Assembly (NCBI GenBank): GCA_023657425.1
Contig: JAGTJW010000001.1
Coordinates: 1,922,001-1,986,000, forward strand
Source of the DNA: Ideonella sp. WA131b
Lineage (GTDB): Bacteria; Pseudomonadota; Gammaproteobacteria; Burkholderiales; Burkholderiaceae_C
DNA length: 64,000 nt
Reading direction: 5' to 3'
How positions within the stretch are numbered: position 1 is the stretch's first letter; every line of letters begins with the position of its first letter. The notes under the pieces were generated by a model, which was not told the DNA's origin, did no database searches, and saw nothing but the letters and a program-made list of their open reading frames with translations. Below are positions 23,818 to 36,462 of the stretch, in pieces. A program made the translations under genes and the position numbers.

Positions 23818-23916
23818 CATCGGGCATGGCAGCGGGCATGACAGCGGGCATGACAGCGGGCGTGGCAGCTCCAAGTTCGTCAGATCCGCGCAGGTTTTGC
23901 ATTCATAATTATGCCG
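23818..23916. promoter_or_regulatory. 12-bp direct repeats and an AT-rich palindrome between the regulator and scpA
   Basis: Four near-copies of a 12-bp unit (GCGGGCATGACA) occupy about 23820-23868. Further on, at 23904-23913, CATAATTATG is a perfect 10-bp palindrome in an AT-rich island that stands out in this GC-rich DNA. The palindrome is a good candidate operator for the divergent GntR regulator and could overlap the promoter of scpA. No gene lies here. Confidence 0.55.
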
Positions 23917-23971
23917 ACCGGAGCCGCGCCCGCAAGGCCCAGGCCCCCGACGCAGCGAGTGGAGCGCGACG

Positions 23972-26143
<2,172 letters not shown>

Positions 26144-26170
26144 GCGGCACGTCGGCCCGAGCGAATCTCT

Positions 26171-26198
26171 CCGTTCGGGCTGAGCCTTTCGAAGCCCC
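26171..26198 (+). repeat. Single forward copy of the hairpin repeat
   Basis: CCGTTCGGGCTGAGCCTTTC and following bases lie in the 72-bp gap between scpA and the GIY-YIG/MeaB frame. It is the same repeat family that expands inside the next gene. Confidence 0.85.
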
Positions 26199-26215
26199 TT
26201 TCACCGCAGCCCCGC

Positions 26216-27721
26216 ATGCGCCCCTTCCACGTCTACATGCTCCAGTGCGCCGACGGCAGCTACTACGTTGGTCACACCGACGAGCTGGCGCGGCGCGTGG
26301 CGCAGCACGAGGAGGGCGAGGTGGCGGGCTATACGCACGATCGACGGCCCCTGAAGCTGGTGTGGCAGCAGGAGACGGCCACGCGCGAGGAGGCGCTGGC
26401 GGCGGAACAGCGGATCAAGGGCTGGTCACGCGCCAAGAAGGAGGCCTTGATCGCGGGGGATTGGGATCGGCTGAGGTGGCTCGCGAGGGCTTCGACAGGC
26501 TCAGCCCGAACGGAGGGTGGGGCTGCGACGGGCTCATCCCGAACGGAGGGTGGGGCTGCGACGGGCTCAGCCCGAACGGAGGGTCGGCCTGCGAAAGGCT
26601 CAGCCCGAGTGGGGGGTGAGGCTTCGACAGGCCCAGCCCGAGCGGGGGATGGGGTGCCGGTTGAACTGGGCCGAGCGGTGAAGGCCTCCGTTCGCGCTGA
26701 GCCTGTCGAAGCGCCCGTCCCAGCGCCTGAATACCCCGTTCGGGCTGAGCCTGTCGAAGCCCTGCACCACGCCCTGATTGCCTCCCCCGGACCCGCCCAG
26801 CGCCGCGCGCTCGCCAAGGCCATCACGCTGCTCGAAAGCACCCGCCCTGACCACCGCGCGCAGGCCGACGAGCTGCTGAATCGCCTGCTCCCCCACACCG
26901 GCCGCAGCCTGCGCATCGGCCTGTCCGGCGTGCCCGGCGTCGGCAAGAGCACCTTCATCGAGGCCCTGGGCCTGTTCCTCGTGGCGCAGGGCCACCGCGT
27001 GGCCGTGCTGGCGGTGGACCCGAGCAGCCGCGTCACCGGCGGCAGCATCCTCGGCGACAAGACGCGCATGGAGCGCCTCTCGGTCCACGAGCGCGCCTTC
27101 ATCCGCCCCAGCCCGAGCAGCGGCACTCTGGGCGGCGTGGCCGAGAAGACGCGCGAGGCGCTGCTGGCCTGCGAGGCCGCGGGCCATGACGTGGTGATCG
27201 TCGAGACCGTGGGCGTGGGCCAGAGCGAAACCGCCGTGGCCGGCATGACCGACTGCTTCGTGCTGCTGCAGTTGCCCAACGCGGGCGACGACCTGCAGGC
27301 CATCAAGAAGGGCGTCATGGAGCTGGCGGACCTGGTGGTCATCAACAAGGCCGATCTCGACGAGGCCGCGGCCACGCGGGCGCGGGCGCAGATCACCAGC
27401 GCGCTGCGCTTTCTCGGCCCGCACGCGCATTCGGGCACCGAGGTGCTGCAGCTCAGCGCGCTCAAGGCGGCCGGCATCGACGGCTTCTGGGCCGCCGTGC
27501 AGCGTTTTGCGCAGCGCCAGCGCGAGGGCGGTCGCTTCGAGACACGCCGCACGCAACAGAGCGAGGCTTGGATGTGGGAGCGCATCGAGGCCGGCCTGCG
27601 CCAGCGCTTCCGTGCCCACCCGGCCGTGGCCGGCGCACTCGCCGCCACCACCGACGACGTGCGGGCCGGGCGGCTGGCCGCCTCGGTGGCGGCACGGCGC
27701 CTGCTGGACCTGCTTCACTGA
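26216..27721 (+). CDS. meaB: GIY-YIG domain fused through repeats to the MeaB GTPase
   Basis: One frame of 501 residues. Residues 1-90 are a COG2827-type GIY-YIG nuclease domain ([45 protein letters not shown]). Residues about 91-145 are five 11-residue repeats such as [10 protein letters not shown]. Residues about 180-501 are the MeaB/ArgK G-protein that protects and reloads methylmalonyl-CoA mutase: Walker [10 protein letters not shown] near residue 237, [12 protein letters not shown], and NKAD. In relatives known to me GIY-YIG and MeaB are separate neighbouring genes, so the repeats seem to have erased the boundary. In-frame GTG codons at 26654 and 26678, the first after a G-rich stretch, could start a separate MeaB. 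No stop codon interrupts the frame. Confidence 0.85.
   Translation: MRPFHVYMLQCADGSYYVGHTDELARRVAQHEEGEVAGYTHDRRPLKLVWQQETATREEALAAEQRIKGWSRAKKEALIAGDWDRLRWLARASTGSARTEGGAATGSSRTEGGAATGSARTEGRPAKGSARVGGEASTGPARAGDGVPVELGRAVKASVRAEPVEAPVPAPEYPVRAEPVEALHHALIASPGPAQRRALAKAITLLESTRPDHRAQADELLNRLLPHTGRSLRIGLSGVPGVGKSTFIEALGLFLVAQGHRVAVLAVDPSSRVTGGSILGDKTRMERLSVHERAFIRPSPSSGTLGGVAEKTREALLACEAAGHDVVIVETVGVGQSETAVAGMTDCFVLLQLPNAGDDLQAIKKGVMELADLVVINKADLDEAAATRARAQITSALRFLGPHAHSGTEVLQLSALKAAGIDGFWAAVQRFAQRQREGGRFETRRTQQSEAWMWERIEAGLRQRFRAHPAVAGALAATTDDVRAGRLAASVAARRLLDLLH
26487..26761 (-). repeat. Tandem 33-bp hairpin-repeat array inside the GIY-YIG/MeaB frame
   Basis: Five consecutive 33-bp units in reverse orientation start at 26487, 26520, 26553, 26586 and 26619 and end at 26651. 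Each has the core GGCTTCGACAGGCTCAGCCC or a near variant. Two forward-orientation copies follow at 26688-26712 and 26735-26761. Because 33 is divisible by three the reading frame is kept and an 11-residue peptide repeat results. Confidence 0.95.
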
Positions 27722-27753
27722 CGAACCGATCCGAAGAACACGAGGACGAGCAC

Positions 27754-29286
<1,533 letters not shown>

Positions 29287-29400
29287 TGATGGGGCCCCCA
29301 AGCTCCCTTCGGTCGCTACCCCCCGAGGTGGCCGCCCGCCGGCGGCCCGGCAGAGCCGGTTCCGCGGCGGGAAGCTGGGCCGGAGCCTGGGTACTCGACG
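29287..29400. repeat. Burkholderiales-type GC-rich intergenic repeat
   Basis: The sequence after pccB (GGCCCCCAAGCTCCCTTCGG and on through CCCCCCGAGG) resembles a widespread hairpin-forming intergenic repeat of this order. A related copy sits between trpB and trpA at 47401-47470. Its distal part runs into the toxin-antitoxin promoter. Confidence 0.55.
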
Positions 29401-29420
29401 GCCTTACTATTGAGTAAGGC
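29401..29420. promoter_or_regulatory. Perfect inverted repeat, likely toxin-antitoxin operator
   Basis: GCCTTACT and AGTAAGGC flank a 4-bp centre (ATTG), giving a perfect 8-bp-armed palindrome 22 bp before the antitoxin GTG at 29442. Swapped-hairpin antitoxins bind such sites to repress their own operon. AAGGAG at 29430-29435 is the ribosome-binding site. Confidence 0.7.
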
Positions 29421-29441
29421 AGTGTCCTCAAGGAGCGTCTC

Positions 29442-29705
29442 GTGACCACCGCCACACTCACCAGCAAGGGCCAGATCACCATTCCCGCCGATGTTCGGCG
29501 GGCCTTGAACGTGCAGACCGGCGACCGGGTCGAGTTCGTCCAGGTGCAGCCCGGCCGGTTCGAGCTGGTGGCCGCCACGCGTTCGGTGCGCGAGTTGAAG
29601 GGCATGTTCGGCAAGCCTGCCCGCACCGTCTCCATCGAGGAGATGAACCGCACGATCGCCGAGCAGGCGGCCAAGGCGGGGATGCGCCAGGGGCGCTCGA
29701 AGTGA
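29442..29705 (+). CDS. AbrB/MazE-family antitoxin
   Basis: An 87-residue protein beginning at GTG 29442 with an AAGGAG seven bases upstream. The N-terminus TLTSKGQITIPADVRRALNVQTGDRVEF is the swapped-hairpin DNA-binding fold of AbrB/MazE/SpoVT proteins. The C-terminal part (ELKGMFGKPARTVSIEEMNRTIAEQAA) would wrap and block the toxin. It overlaps the VapC-type toxin gene by four bases. It most likely represses its own operon through the palindrome at 29401-29420. The pair is inserted between pccB and the rest of the propionyl-CoA genes. Confidence 0.92.
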   Translation: MTTATLTSKGQITIPADVRRALNVQTGDRVEFVQVQPGRFELVAATRSVRELKGMFGKPARTVSIEEMNRTIAEQAAKAGMRQGRSK

Positions 29706-30097
29706 TTGGCCTCGATACCAACGTACTGGTTCGGTACGTGATGCAGGACGACCCTCGCCAATCGCCCCGTGCCACCCGCTTGATGGACTCGCTCGCGCCG
29801 CAGGCGCCCGGCTACGTGTCGCTCGTCGTTCTCGTTGAACTGGTGTGGGTGCTGAGGAGCAACTACGGCCTTGCACGCGGTCAGGTGGCCACGGTGCTGG
29901 AGACGCTGCTGCGCAGCAAGGAGTTGCTGGTCGAACGGGCGGAGACCGTGGCGCGGGCGCTGGAGCGCTTCGAGAGCGCCGGCGCCGACCTCGCCGATGC
30001 CTTGATCGAGCGCATCGCTGCCGCCTCTGGTTGCGAAGCCACCTACACATTCGACGCCGGGGCCGTGAAGAGCGCCAACATGACCCTGGTGCCCTGA
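29702..30097 (+). CDS. PIN-domain (VapC-family) toxin
   Basis: A 131-residue PIN ribonuclease starting at GTG 29702, overlapping the antitoxin stop. The acidic active-site residues are in their usual places: Asp5 in GLDTNVLVRY, Glu46 in LVELVWVL, Asp99 in DLADALI (Asp96 is also nearby), and Asp118 in TFDAGA. VapC toxins cut tRNA or rRNA when released from the antitoxin. The MazE-type antitoxin with VapC-type toxin pairing is frequent. The gene ends two bases before a short relic frame that ends in a duplicated copy of the pccB 3' end. Confidence 0.92.
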   Translation: MIGLDTNVLVRYVMQDDPRQSPRATRLMDSLAPQAPGYVSLVVLVELVWVLRSNYGLARGQVATVLETLLRSKELLVERAETVARALERFESAGADLADALIERIAAASGCEATYTFDAGAVKSANMTLVP

Positions 30098-30099
30098 GC

Positions 30100-30330
30100 A
30101 TGGCCGCGATTCACGACCTGAATGCGCAGGTGGCCGACGAGCGGCTGCGTGAACGCCTGGCCGCCGAGTCGGCGCGAGCCGTGCCTGAGCATCGCCCACG
30201 CAGGCCGAGATGGGGCTGTTGGAGGCCGCAGCACGCCGCTGGGCGCACCCACATCTGCCGCTCGCTGGCCATGCTCAAGGACAAGAAGCTGGACAACCCG
30301 TGGCGCAAGCACGGGAACATCCCGCTCTGA
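30100..30330 (+). pseudogene. Relic: methyltransferase-like N-terminus joined to duplicated pccB 3' end
   Basis: The 76-codon frame starts MAAIHDLNAQVADERLRERL, resembling from memory the first residues of site-specific (type III Mod-like) DNA methyltransferases, then becomes arginine-rich noise, and ends (30253-30330) with [16 protein letters not shown] through HGNIPL. That last part is identical in protein to the end of PccB (29209-29286) but differs by nine bases of 78, none changing an amino acid. So this stretch is a scar: an incoming segment with the toxin-antitoxin pair recombined at the pccB 3' end, leaving the old end here. Not expected to be functional. Confidence 0.7.
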
Positions 30331-30364
30331 AACTCGGCGCACCAGCCATGACCGGGCAGAGACC

Positions 30365-31768
30365 ATGAACCGCGGCATCCGCAAGCTCTTCGACCTGCGC
30401 GAAGACCAGGACGAGCCCGAGGCCATCGACGCCAGCGTGCGCGCAGGCGTGCGCTTCGCGGGCACCAACCTGTGGGTCCTGTTCTTCGCCATCCTCGTGG
30501 CGTCGGTGGGGCTGAACGTCAACTCCACCGCGGTGATCATCGGTGCCATGCTCATTTCGCCGCTCATGGGCCCCATCGTCGGCCTGGGTTACGCGGCGGC
30601 CGTCAACGACTTCGGACTCATCCGCCAGAGCGCGCGCAACCTCGGCACCTTCACCGGGCTGAGCCTGCTGACCTCGCTGGTGTACTTCTCGCTGAGCCCG
30701 CTGGACGTGCCCGGCACCGAGCTGATGGCCCGCACCACCCCCACGCTTTGGGACGTGCTCATCGCGGCCTTCGGCGGCGCCGCGGGCATGGTGGCACTCA
30801 CGCGCAAGAGCTTCAGCAACGTGGTGCCGGGCGTGGCCATCGCCACGGCGCTGATGCCGCCGCTGTGCACAGCCGGGTTTGGTCTGGCCAACGGGCGCTG
30901 GGAGATGTTCGTCGGCGCCTTCTACCTGTTCCTCATCAATGGCGTGTTCATCGCCGCCAGCACGCTGGCCGTGGCCAAGCTGGTGCGATTGCCCTCGGTG
31001 GCGGACGTCGGTCCCGCCGTGCGTGCCCGCCACCGCGCCTTCATCACGCTGGGCCTGGCCTTGGTGCTGGTGCCCAGCGTCTGGCTGGGCTGGCGCTTCG
31101 TGCAGCAGGAGGTCTTCGCGGCCGACGCGCAGGCGCTGCTGCGCAGCGTGGAGGCCGACGAGCGCTTCGCCGTCGTCGGCCAGGGGATCGACCGGGCGGA
31201 GCGCCGCATCAGCATCACCGTCGTGGGGGCGGACGCCGAGCAGAGGCTGCGCGATCGGGCGCCGCTGCTGTTGGCCGAGCACCGCCTGAGCGGCGCCGAA
31301 CTGCTGGTGCGGCGCGCCGGTGGCAGCGATGTCGACGTGGGCCGCCTGCGCGCGCAGCTGCAGGCCGACGTGCAGCGCGACGTGACCGCGCTGCTGAGCG
31401 ACCGCCTGGCCCGCAGCGAAGAGCAACGCGCGGCACTGCAGGCCGAGTTGCAGGCGCTGAACCGCGGCACCGAGGCCGCCGACGCCCTGACCCCGGCCGT
31501 GCTGGCTGAGCTGCGCGCGCAGCAGCCCGATGTGCTGGCGGCCACGCTGGCCGAGGGCCGACGCAGCCGCGTGGCCGGCGCTGCGCCAGCGCTGCCGGCC
31601 GCAGCCGCCTCGGCGCCTGTCGCCACCGAGGCGGTGCTGGTGGTGGTGATCGACGTGAGGCGCCCGTTGCGGGCCGCGGACCGCGAGCGCCTGGCCGCCT
31701 GGCTGGCCGTGCGCCTGGGCCGCGAGCCCGTGGACCTGATCGAACGCCTGGTGCGGCCGTCACGCTGA
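30365..31768 (+). CDS. DUF389 (TIGR00341-type) membrane protein
   Basis: A 467-residue inner-membrane protein. The family core is WVLFFAILVASVGLNVNSTAVIIGAMLISPLMGPIVGLGYA, then VLIAAFGGAAGMVALTRK and VVPGVAIATALMPPLCTAGFGLANG, and three or more additional helices up to about residue 240. The C-terminal half is soluble with an alanine-rich coiled-coil-like region and a compact alpha/beta end (VLVVVIDVRRPLRAADRERL). The function is unknown. It sits between the pccB relic and pccA and interrupts the carboxylase gene pair; its base composition matches the neighbours. No partner is obvious. Confidence 0.85.
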   Translation: MNRGIRKLFDLREDQDEPEAIDASVRAGVRFAGTNLWVLFFAILVASVGLNVNSTAVIIGAMLISPLMGPIVGLGYAAAVNDFGLIRQSARNLGTFTGLSLLTSLVYFSLSPLDVPGTELMARTTPTLWDVLIAAFGGAAGMVALTRKSFSNVVPGVAIATALMPPLCTAGFGLANGRWEMFVGAFYLFLINGVFIAASTLAVAKLVRLPSVADVGPAVRARHRAFITLGLALVLVPSVWLGWRFVQQEVFAADAQALLRSVEADERFAVVGQGIDRAERRISITVVGADAEQRLRDRAPLLLAEHRLSGAELLVRRAGGSDVDVGRLRAQLQADVQRDVTALLSDRLARSEEQRAALQAELQALNRGTEAADALTPAVLAELRAQQPDVLAATLAEGRRSRVAGAAPALPAAAASAPVATEAVLVVVIDVRRPLRAADRERLAAWLAVRLGREPVDLIERLVRPSR

Positions 31769-31797
31769 GCCTGCACCACCCCTTGGAGACACCGACG

Positions 31798-34092
31798 ATG
31801 TTCAAGAAGATCCTCATTGCGAACCGCGGGGAAATCGCCTGCCGTGTCATCAAGACGGCGAAGAAGATGGGCATCGCCACGGTGGCGGTGCACTCCGAGG
31901 CCGACAAGGACGCCCGCCATGTGGAGCTGGCCGACGAGGCCGTGCTGCTGGGCCCGGCGCCGTCTCGAGAGAGCTACCTCGTCGCTGACAAGATCATCGC
32001 CGCCGCCAAGGCCACGGGTGCCGAGGCCATCCACCCCGGCTACGGCTTCCTCAGCGAGAACGAGGACTTCGCCCGGCGCGTCGAGGAGGAGGGCCTCGTC
32101 TTCATCGGCCCCAAGCACCACAGCATCGCGGCCATGGGCGACAAGATCGCCTCCAAGAAGCTCGCGCTGGAAGCGGGCGTGAGCACCATCCCCGGCTGGA
32201 ACGACGCCATCGACAGCCCGGAGCGCGCGGTCGAGATCGCGCGCGGCATCGGCTACCCGGTGATGATCAAGGCCAGCGCCGGCGGCGGTGGCAAGGGCCT
32301 GCGCGTGGCCTTCAACGACCAGTCGGCCCACGAGGGTTACACCAGTTGCCGCAACGAGGCCCGCAACAGCTTCGGCGACGACCGCGTGTTCATCGAGAAG
32401 TTCGTCGAGAGCCCGCGCCACATCGAGATCCAGGTGCTGGGCGACGCGCACGGCCACATCGTCTACCTGCATGAGCGCGAGTGCAGCATCCAGCGCCGCC
32501 ACCAGAAGGTCATCGAGGAGGCGCCCTCGCCCTTCATCAGCGAGGCCACCCGCAAGGCCATGGGCGAGCAGGCCGTGGCGCTGGCCAAGGCCGTGCGCTA
32601 CCAGAGCGCAGGCACGGTGGAGTTCGTGGTCGGCAAGGACCAGAGCTTCTACTTCCTGGAGATGAACACGCGGCTGCAGGTGGAGCACCCGGTCACCGAG
32701 TGCATCACGGGGCTCGATCTGGTGGAACTGATGATCCGCGTGGCCGCCGGCGAGGCGCTGCCCTTCGCTCAGGGCGACATCCGGCGCGACGGCTGGGCCA
32801 TCGAGTGCCGCATCAACGCCGAAGACCCGTTCCGCGGCTTCCTGCCCAGCACCGGGCGGCTGGAGCGCTTCGTGCCGCCGGCCACCACGATGGAGGCGGG
32901 TGACAACTGCTCCGTTCGCGCTGAGCCTGTCGAAGCGCCTGCTCCGAACAGCGGGCTTCGACAAGCTCAGCCCGAACGGGAGGAAGGGCTTCGACTGGCT
33001 CAGCCCGAACGGGAGGAAGGGCTTCGACTGGCTCAGCCCGAACGGGAGGAAGGGCTTCGACTGGCTCAGCCCGAACGGGAGGAAGGGCTTCGACTGGCTC
33101 AGCCCGAGCGGAGGGAAGGGCTTCGACAAGCTCAGCCCGAACGGGGCTTCGGCGGCGTGCGCGTGGACACCGGTGTGGCCGAGGGCGGCGAGATCCCGAT
33201 GCACTACGACTCGATGATCGCCAAGCTCATCGTGCACGGGAAGGACCGTCTGGACGCCATCGCGAAGATGCGCGAGGCGCTGGGCGGCTTCGTCGTCCGC
33301 GGCGTCAGCAGCAACATCCCTTTCCAGGCGGCGCTGTTGGCGCACCCGAGGTTCGTCTCGGGCGACTTCACCACCGGCTTCATCGCCGAGCACTACGGCA
33401 AGGGCTTCTCCAGCGCCGACGTGCCGCACGCTGACCCCATGTTCCTGGTGGCGGTGGCGGCCTTCGTGCGACGCAAGGCGCGCGAGCGCTCGGCCGGCAT
33501 CAGCGGCCAGCTCGCCGGCCACGGCGTGAAGAACCTGCCCGATCTGGTGGTGGTGGTGCTGGGGCGTGACGGCGCGCACGAGCACCACCCCGTGCGCATC
33601 GACGAGTTCGACGCCGGCTCGGGCCATGCCGAGGTGCTGGTGGGCACGGGCGACTCCGCTCGCCGCTACGCCATCGACAGCACCAGCCCGCTGGGCAGCC
33701 TGCTGATGCAGGGCCGCTGCAACGGCCTGCCCTTCACGGCCCAGGTCGAGCGTGGCGGCGCGAAGAATCCGCTCGCCATCCGTGTGATGCACGACGGCAG
33801 CCAGATTGAGACGCTGGTGCTGCTGCCGCGCGCGGCCGAGCTGTTCAAGCTGATGCCGCACAAGGCGCCGCCCGACCTGAGCCGTTTCCTGCTCTCGCCC
33901 ATGCCGGGGCTGCTGGTGGACCTGGCCGTGCAGCCGGGGCAGAAAGTGCTGGCCGGCGAGCGGCTGGCCGTCATCGAAGCCATGAAGATGGAGAACATCC
34001 TCGTGGCCGCGCAGGATGGCACCGTGGGCGAGTTGCTGGCCACGAAGGGCGAGAGCCTGGCCGTGGACCAGCCCATCCTGAGTTTCCAGTGA
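31798..34092 (+). CDS. pccA: Propionyl-CoA carboxylase alpha (biotin) subunit with a repeat insertion
   Basis: A 764-residue protein, about 80 residues longer than relatives. Biotin carboxylase: FKKILIANRGEIACRVI, AIHPGYGFLSEN, KASAGGGGKGLRV (ATP loop), EMNTRLQVEHPVTE, ECRINAEDP. The C-terminal biotinyl domain has the attachment motif EAMKMEN near residue 725. Between ATTMEAG and GVRVDTGVAEGGEIP, a continuous stretch in relatives, lies an insert at about residues 370-452 of one sense copy ([10 protein letters not shown]) and six copies of GLRLAQPEREE-like repeats in the other orientation. The frame is intact and the flanks are conserved, so a functional enzyme with a low-complexity loop is plausible. 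Confidence 0.94.
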   Translation: MFKKILIANRGEIACRVIKTAKKMGIATVAVHSEADKDARHVELADEAVLLGPAPSRESYLVADKIIAAAKATGAEAIHPGYGFLSENEDFARRVEEEGLVFIGPKHHSIAAMGDKIASKKLALEAGVSTIPGWNDAIDSPERAVEIARGIGYPVMIKASAGGGGKGLRVAFNDQSAHEGYTSCRNEARNSFGDDRVFIEKFVESPRHIEIQVLGDAHGHIVYLHERECSIQRRHQKVIEEAPSPFISEATRKAMGEQAVALAKAVRYQSAGTVEFVVGKDQSFYFLEMNTRLQVEHPVTECITGLDLVELMIRVAAGEALPFAQGDIRRDGWAIECRINAEDPFRGFLPSTGRLERFVPPATTMEAGDNCSVRAEPVEAPAPNSGLRQAQPEREEGLRLAQPEREEGLRLAQPEREEGLRLAQPEREEGLRLAQPERREGLRQAQPERGFGGVRVDTGVAEGGEIPMHYDSMIAKLIVHGKDRLDAIAKMREALGGFVVRGVSSNIPFQAALLAHPRFVSGDFTTGFIAEHYGKGFSSADVPHADPMFLVAVAAFVRRKARERSAGISGQLAGHGVKNLPDLVVVVLGRDGAHEHHPVRIDEFDAGSGHAEVLVGTGDSARRYAIDSTSPLGSLLMQGRCNGLPFTAQVERGGAKNPLAIRVMHDGSQIETLVLLPRAAELFKLMPHKAPPDLSRFLLSPMPGLLVDLAVQPGQKVLAGERLAVIEAMKMENILVAAQDGTVGELLATKGESLAVDQPILSFQ
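32911..33146 (-). repeat. Tandem 33-bp hairpin-repeat array inside pccA
   Basis: A forward copy at 32911-32938 is followed by reverse-orientation units starting at 32953, 32986, 33019, 33052, 33085 and 33118, spaced exactly 33 bp. Three units are identical (core GGGCTTCGACTGGCTCAGCC). The translation is an 11-residue repeat, and the forward and reverse copies can pair in the mRNA. Confidence 0.96.
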
Positions 34093-35165
34093 GCGCGCCC
34101 TCGCGCCGGCAAGCGCTGCTCGGCGGCCTCGCGGCCGGCGCGGCGCTGGCCGGCTGCGCGCAGCCCGCACCGCCGGCCGCGGGTGCTGCGGCGCCGGGCC
34201 GTGTGCGCATCGGCGTGTTCTCGTGCTGCGACCAGACCCAGCCCCAGCCCCTTTGGGATGCCGTGCTGGCCGAGGCCCCCGATCACCTGGTGTTCGCGGG
34301 CGACAACGTCTATGCCAGCCGGCAGCCCTTCGACATCGCCGAGCTGCGCGCGGCCTATGCGCAGCAGGCCCGGGTGGAGAGCTTCCGCCGCGTCCGCGAG
34401 CGCATCGCCCACAGCGCCATCTGGGACGACCACGACTACGGCCTCAACGATGGCGGCGCCGAGTTTGCCCACAAGCAGGCCAGCAAGGACGCCTTCCTCG
34501 ACTTCTGGGCCGTGCCGGCGGCCGACGACCGCCGCGCGCGCGAGGGCCTGCACCATGCCGCCTGGGTGCAGCCGGGCGGGCGGCGCGTGCAGCTCATCGT
34601 GCTGGACACGCGCTGGTGGCGCAGCGCGCTCAGGCCCACCGACCAGCGCGGCGCCCGGGGCCGCGAGCGCTACCTGCCCGACCCCGACCCGGCGAAGACC
34701 CTGCTCGGTGACGCGCAGTGGGCCTGGCTCGGGCAGCGCCTGCGCGAGCCGGCCGACGGCCACGTGGTGGTCAGCAGCATCCAGCTGCTGGCCGAGGGCC
34801 ATGGCTTCGAACGCTGGGGCAACCTGCCCCTGGAGCGCGAGCGTTTGTTCCGCACCGTGCGTGCCAGCGGTGCGCGTGGTGTGGTGCTGGTCTCGGGCGA
34901 CCGCCACATCGGCGGCCTGTACCACCACGCCGGCCCCGACGTCGCCTACCCGCTCTGGGAGATGACCTCCAGCGGCGTCACCCACCCCTGGACGACGGCC
35001 GACGAACCCGGCCCCAACCGCGTGGGCCCGCTGGTGCGGGAGCGTCACTGGGGACTGGTCGTCTTCGACTTCGCTGCCGCGTCGCTGACGCTGTCACTCC
35101 GCGGCGAGGCCAACCAGGTGCTGCACGAGCACACCGTGCCGCTGGCTCGCCTGCAACCCGCCTGA
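34089..35165 (+). CDS. PhoD-like alkaline phosphatase family protein
   Basis: A 358-residue exported metallophosphoesterase. The N-terminus [20 protein letters not shown] combines a twin-arginine-type motif with a lipobox. Motifs: [10 protein letters not shown] (metal Asp and Asn), [13 protein letters not shown] (Asp-Asp-His-Asp), VLDTRWWRS, and [12 protein letters not shown] (metal His), the PhoD arrangement. These enzymes cleave phosphodiesters or phosphomonoesters in the periplasm, using Ca and Fe in the best-studied member. The GTG start overlaps the pccA stop by three bases, so it is in the same transcript although unrelated in function. The epimerase-like VOC gene follows after eight bases. 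Confidence 0.88.
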   Translation: MSAPSRRQALLGGLAAGAALAGCAQPAPPAAGAAAPGRVRIGVFSCCDQTQPQPLWDAVLAEAPDHLVFAGDNVYASRQPFDIAELRAAYAQQARVESFRRVRERIAHSAIWDDHDYGLNDGGAEFAHKQASKDAFLDFWAVPAADDRRAREGLHHAAWVQPGGRRVQLIVLDTRWWRSALRPTDQRGARGRERYLPDPDPAKTLLGDAQWAWLGQRLREPADGHVVVSSIQLLAEGHGFERWGNLPLERERLFRTVRASGARGVVLVSGDRHIGGLYHHAGPDVAYPLWEMTSSGVTHPWTTADEPGPNRVGPLVRERHWGLVVFDFAAASLTLSLRGEANQVLHEHTVPLARLQPA

Positions 35166-35173
35166 CGATCCCC

Positions 35174-35641
<468 letters not shown>

Positions 35642-35730
35642 AAGGCGGTGTCCTCACGCCGCGCGGTGCGATGGCGGCGCTGGCTACAGTGAGGCATTGA
35701 TCGCCTTTCCGGCTCCCAGGAGTGCCCCGC

Positions 35731-36462
35731 ATGAACATCCAGTCCCTGCTCAACCAGATCCTCGGCAGCGGCGGCTCGCAGCCGGGCGGCTATGCCGGCC
35801 AAGGCCAGCGCCCCACGGGCGGCGAGAGCCACCTCGGCAAGTACCTCGTCGGCGGCGCGGCCGGTGGCGCCCTGGGTCTGCTGCTGGGCAGCAAGCGCGG
35901 CCGCAGCGTGGGCGGCAAGGCGCTGAAGTACGGCAGCGTGGCGGCGGTGGGCGCGCTGGCCTGGAAGCTTTACCAGGACCACCAGGCCAAGCAACAGGCC
36001 CAGCAGGCGCCTCAGGGCATGCCCCAGGGCCGGCCGATCACGGGCACCGTGCCCGTGCCGGGCTACGTGCCGCCGGCGCAGTCCGGCTTTGCCGCGCTGC
36101 CCGCGCCGCAGATGGAGCTGCACGCCCAGGCCATGCTCAAGGCCATGATCGCCGCCGCCAAGAGCGATGGCCACCTCGACGCGCGCGAACGCGAGTTGCT
36201 GCACGGCGAGATGGCGCGCCTGAACGCCGATGCCGAGACGCGCGCCTGGTTCGATGCCGAGATCGCCAAGCCCGTGGAGCCGGCCGAGGTGGCGGCCGCC
36301 GTCACGTCGCCCGAGATGGCGGCCGAGGTCTACCTGGCCAGCCTGCTGGTGGTGGACGAAACCACCACGATGGAGCGCGCCTACCTCGATGAGCTGGCGC
36401 GTCGCCTGCAACTGGCCCCCGGCCTGAAGGCCGACCTCGAGGCGCGCGCCGCGCAAGCCTGA
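35731..36462 (+). CDS. DUF533 (TerB-like) protein
   Basis: A 243-residue protein with a glycine-rich N-terminus, a Gly-Ala-rich membrane-associated stretch (GKYLVGGAAGGALGLLLGSKRGR), a Gln/Pro linker, and a C-terminal TerB-like helical domain (QAMLKAMIAAAKSDGHLDARERELLHGEMARL, then YLASLLVVDETTTMERAYLDELARRLQLAPGL). The family (E. coli YebE) is inner-membrane associated with unknown role; links to stress response are only suggested. CAGGAG at 35717-35722 precedes the ATG at 35731. A stand-alone gene. Confidence 0.85.
   Translation: MNIQSLLNQILGSGGSQPGGYAGQGQRPTGGESHLGKYLVGGAAGGALGLLLGSKRGRSVGGKALKYGSVAAVGALAWKLYQDHQAKQQAQQAPQGMPQGRPITGTVPVPGYVPPAQSGFAALPAPQMELHAQAMLKAMIAAAKSDGHLDARERELLHGEMARLNADAETRAWFDAEIAKPVEPAEVAAAVTSPEMAAEVYLASLLVVDETTTMERAYLDELARRLQLAPGLKADLEARAAQA

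Noticed and set aside
23818..23870. Possible CRISPR array from the short direct repeats near the GntR gene
   Set aside because: Units are only 12 bp with no spacers between them; this is a simple tandem repeat.
26487..26761. Possible CRISPR array inside the MeaB frame
   Set aside because: The 33-bp units are contiguous with no unique spacers, and the same core occurs as a dispersed hairpin repeat elsewhere in the window.
29442..31768. A larger phage or integrative element between pccB and pccA
   Set aside because: No integrase, transposase or attachment repeats are seen apart from the pccB 3'-end copies; only the toxin-antitoxin pair and a relic are supported.
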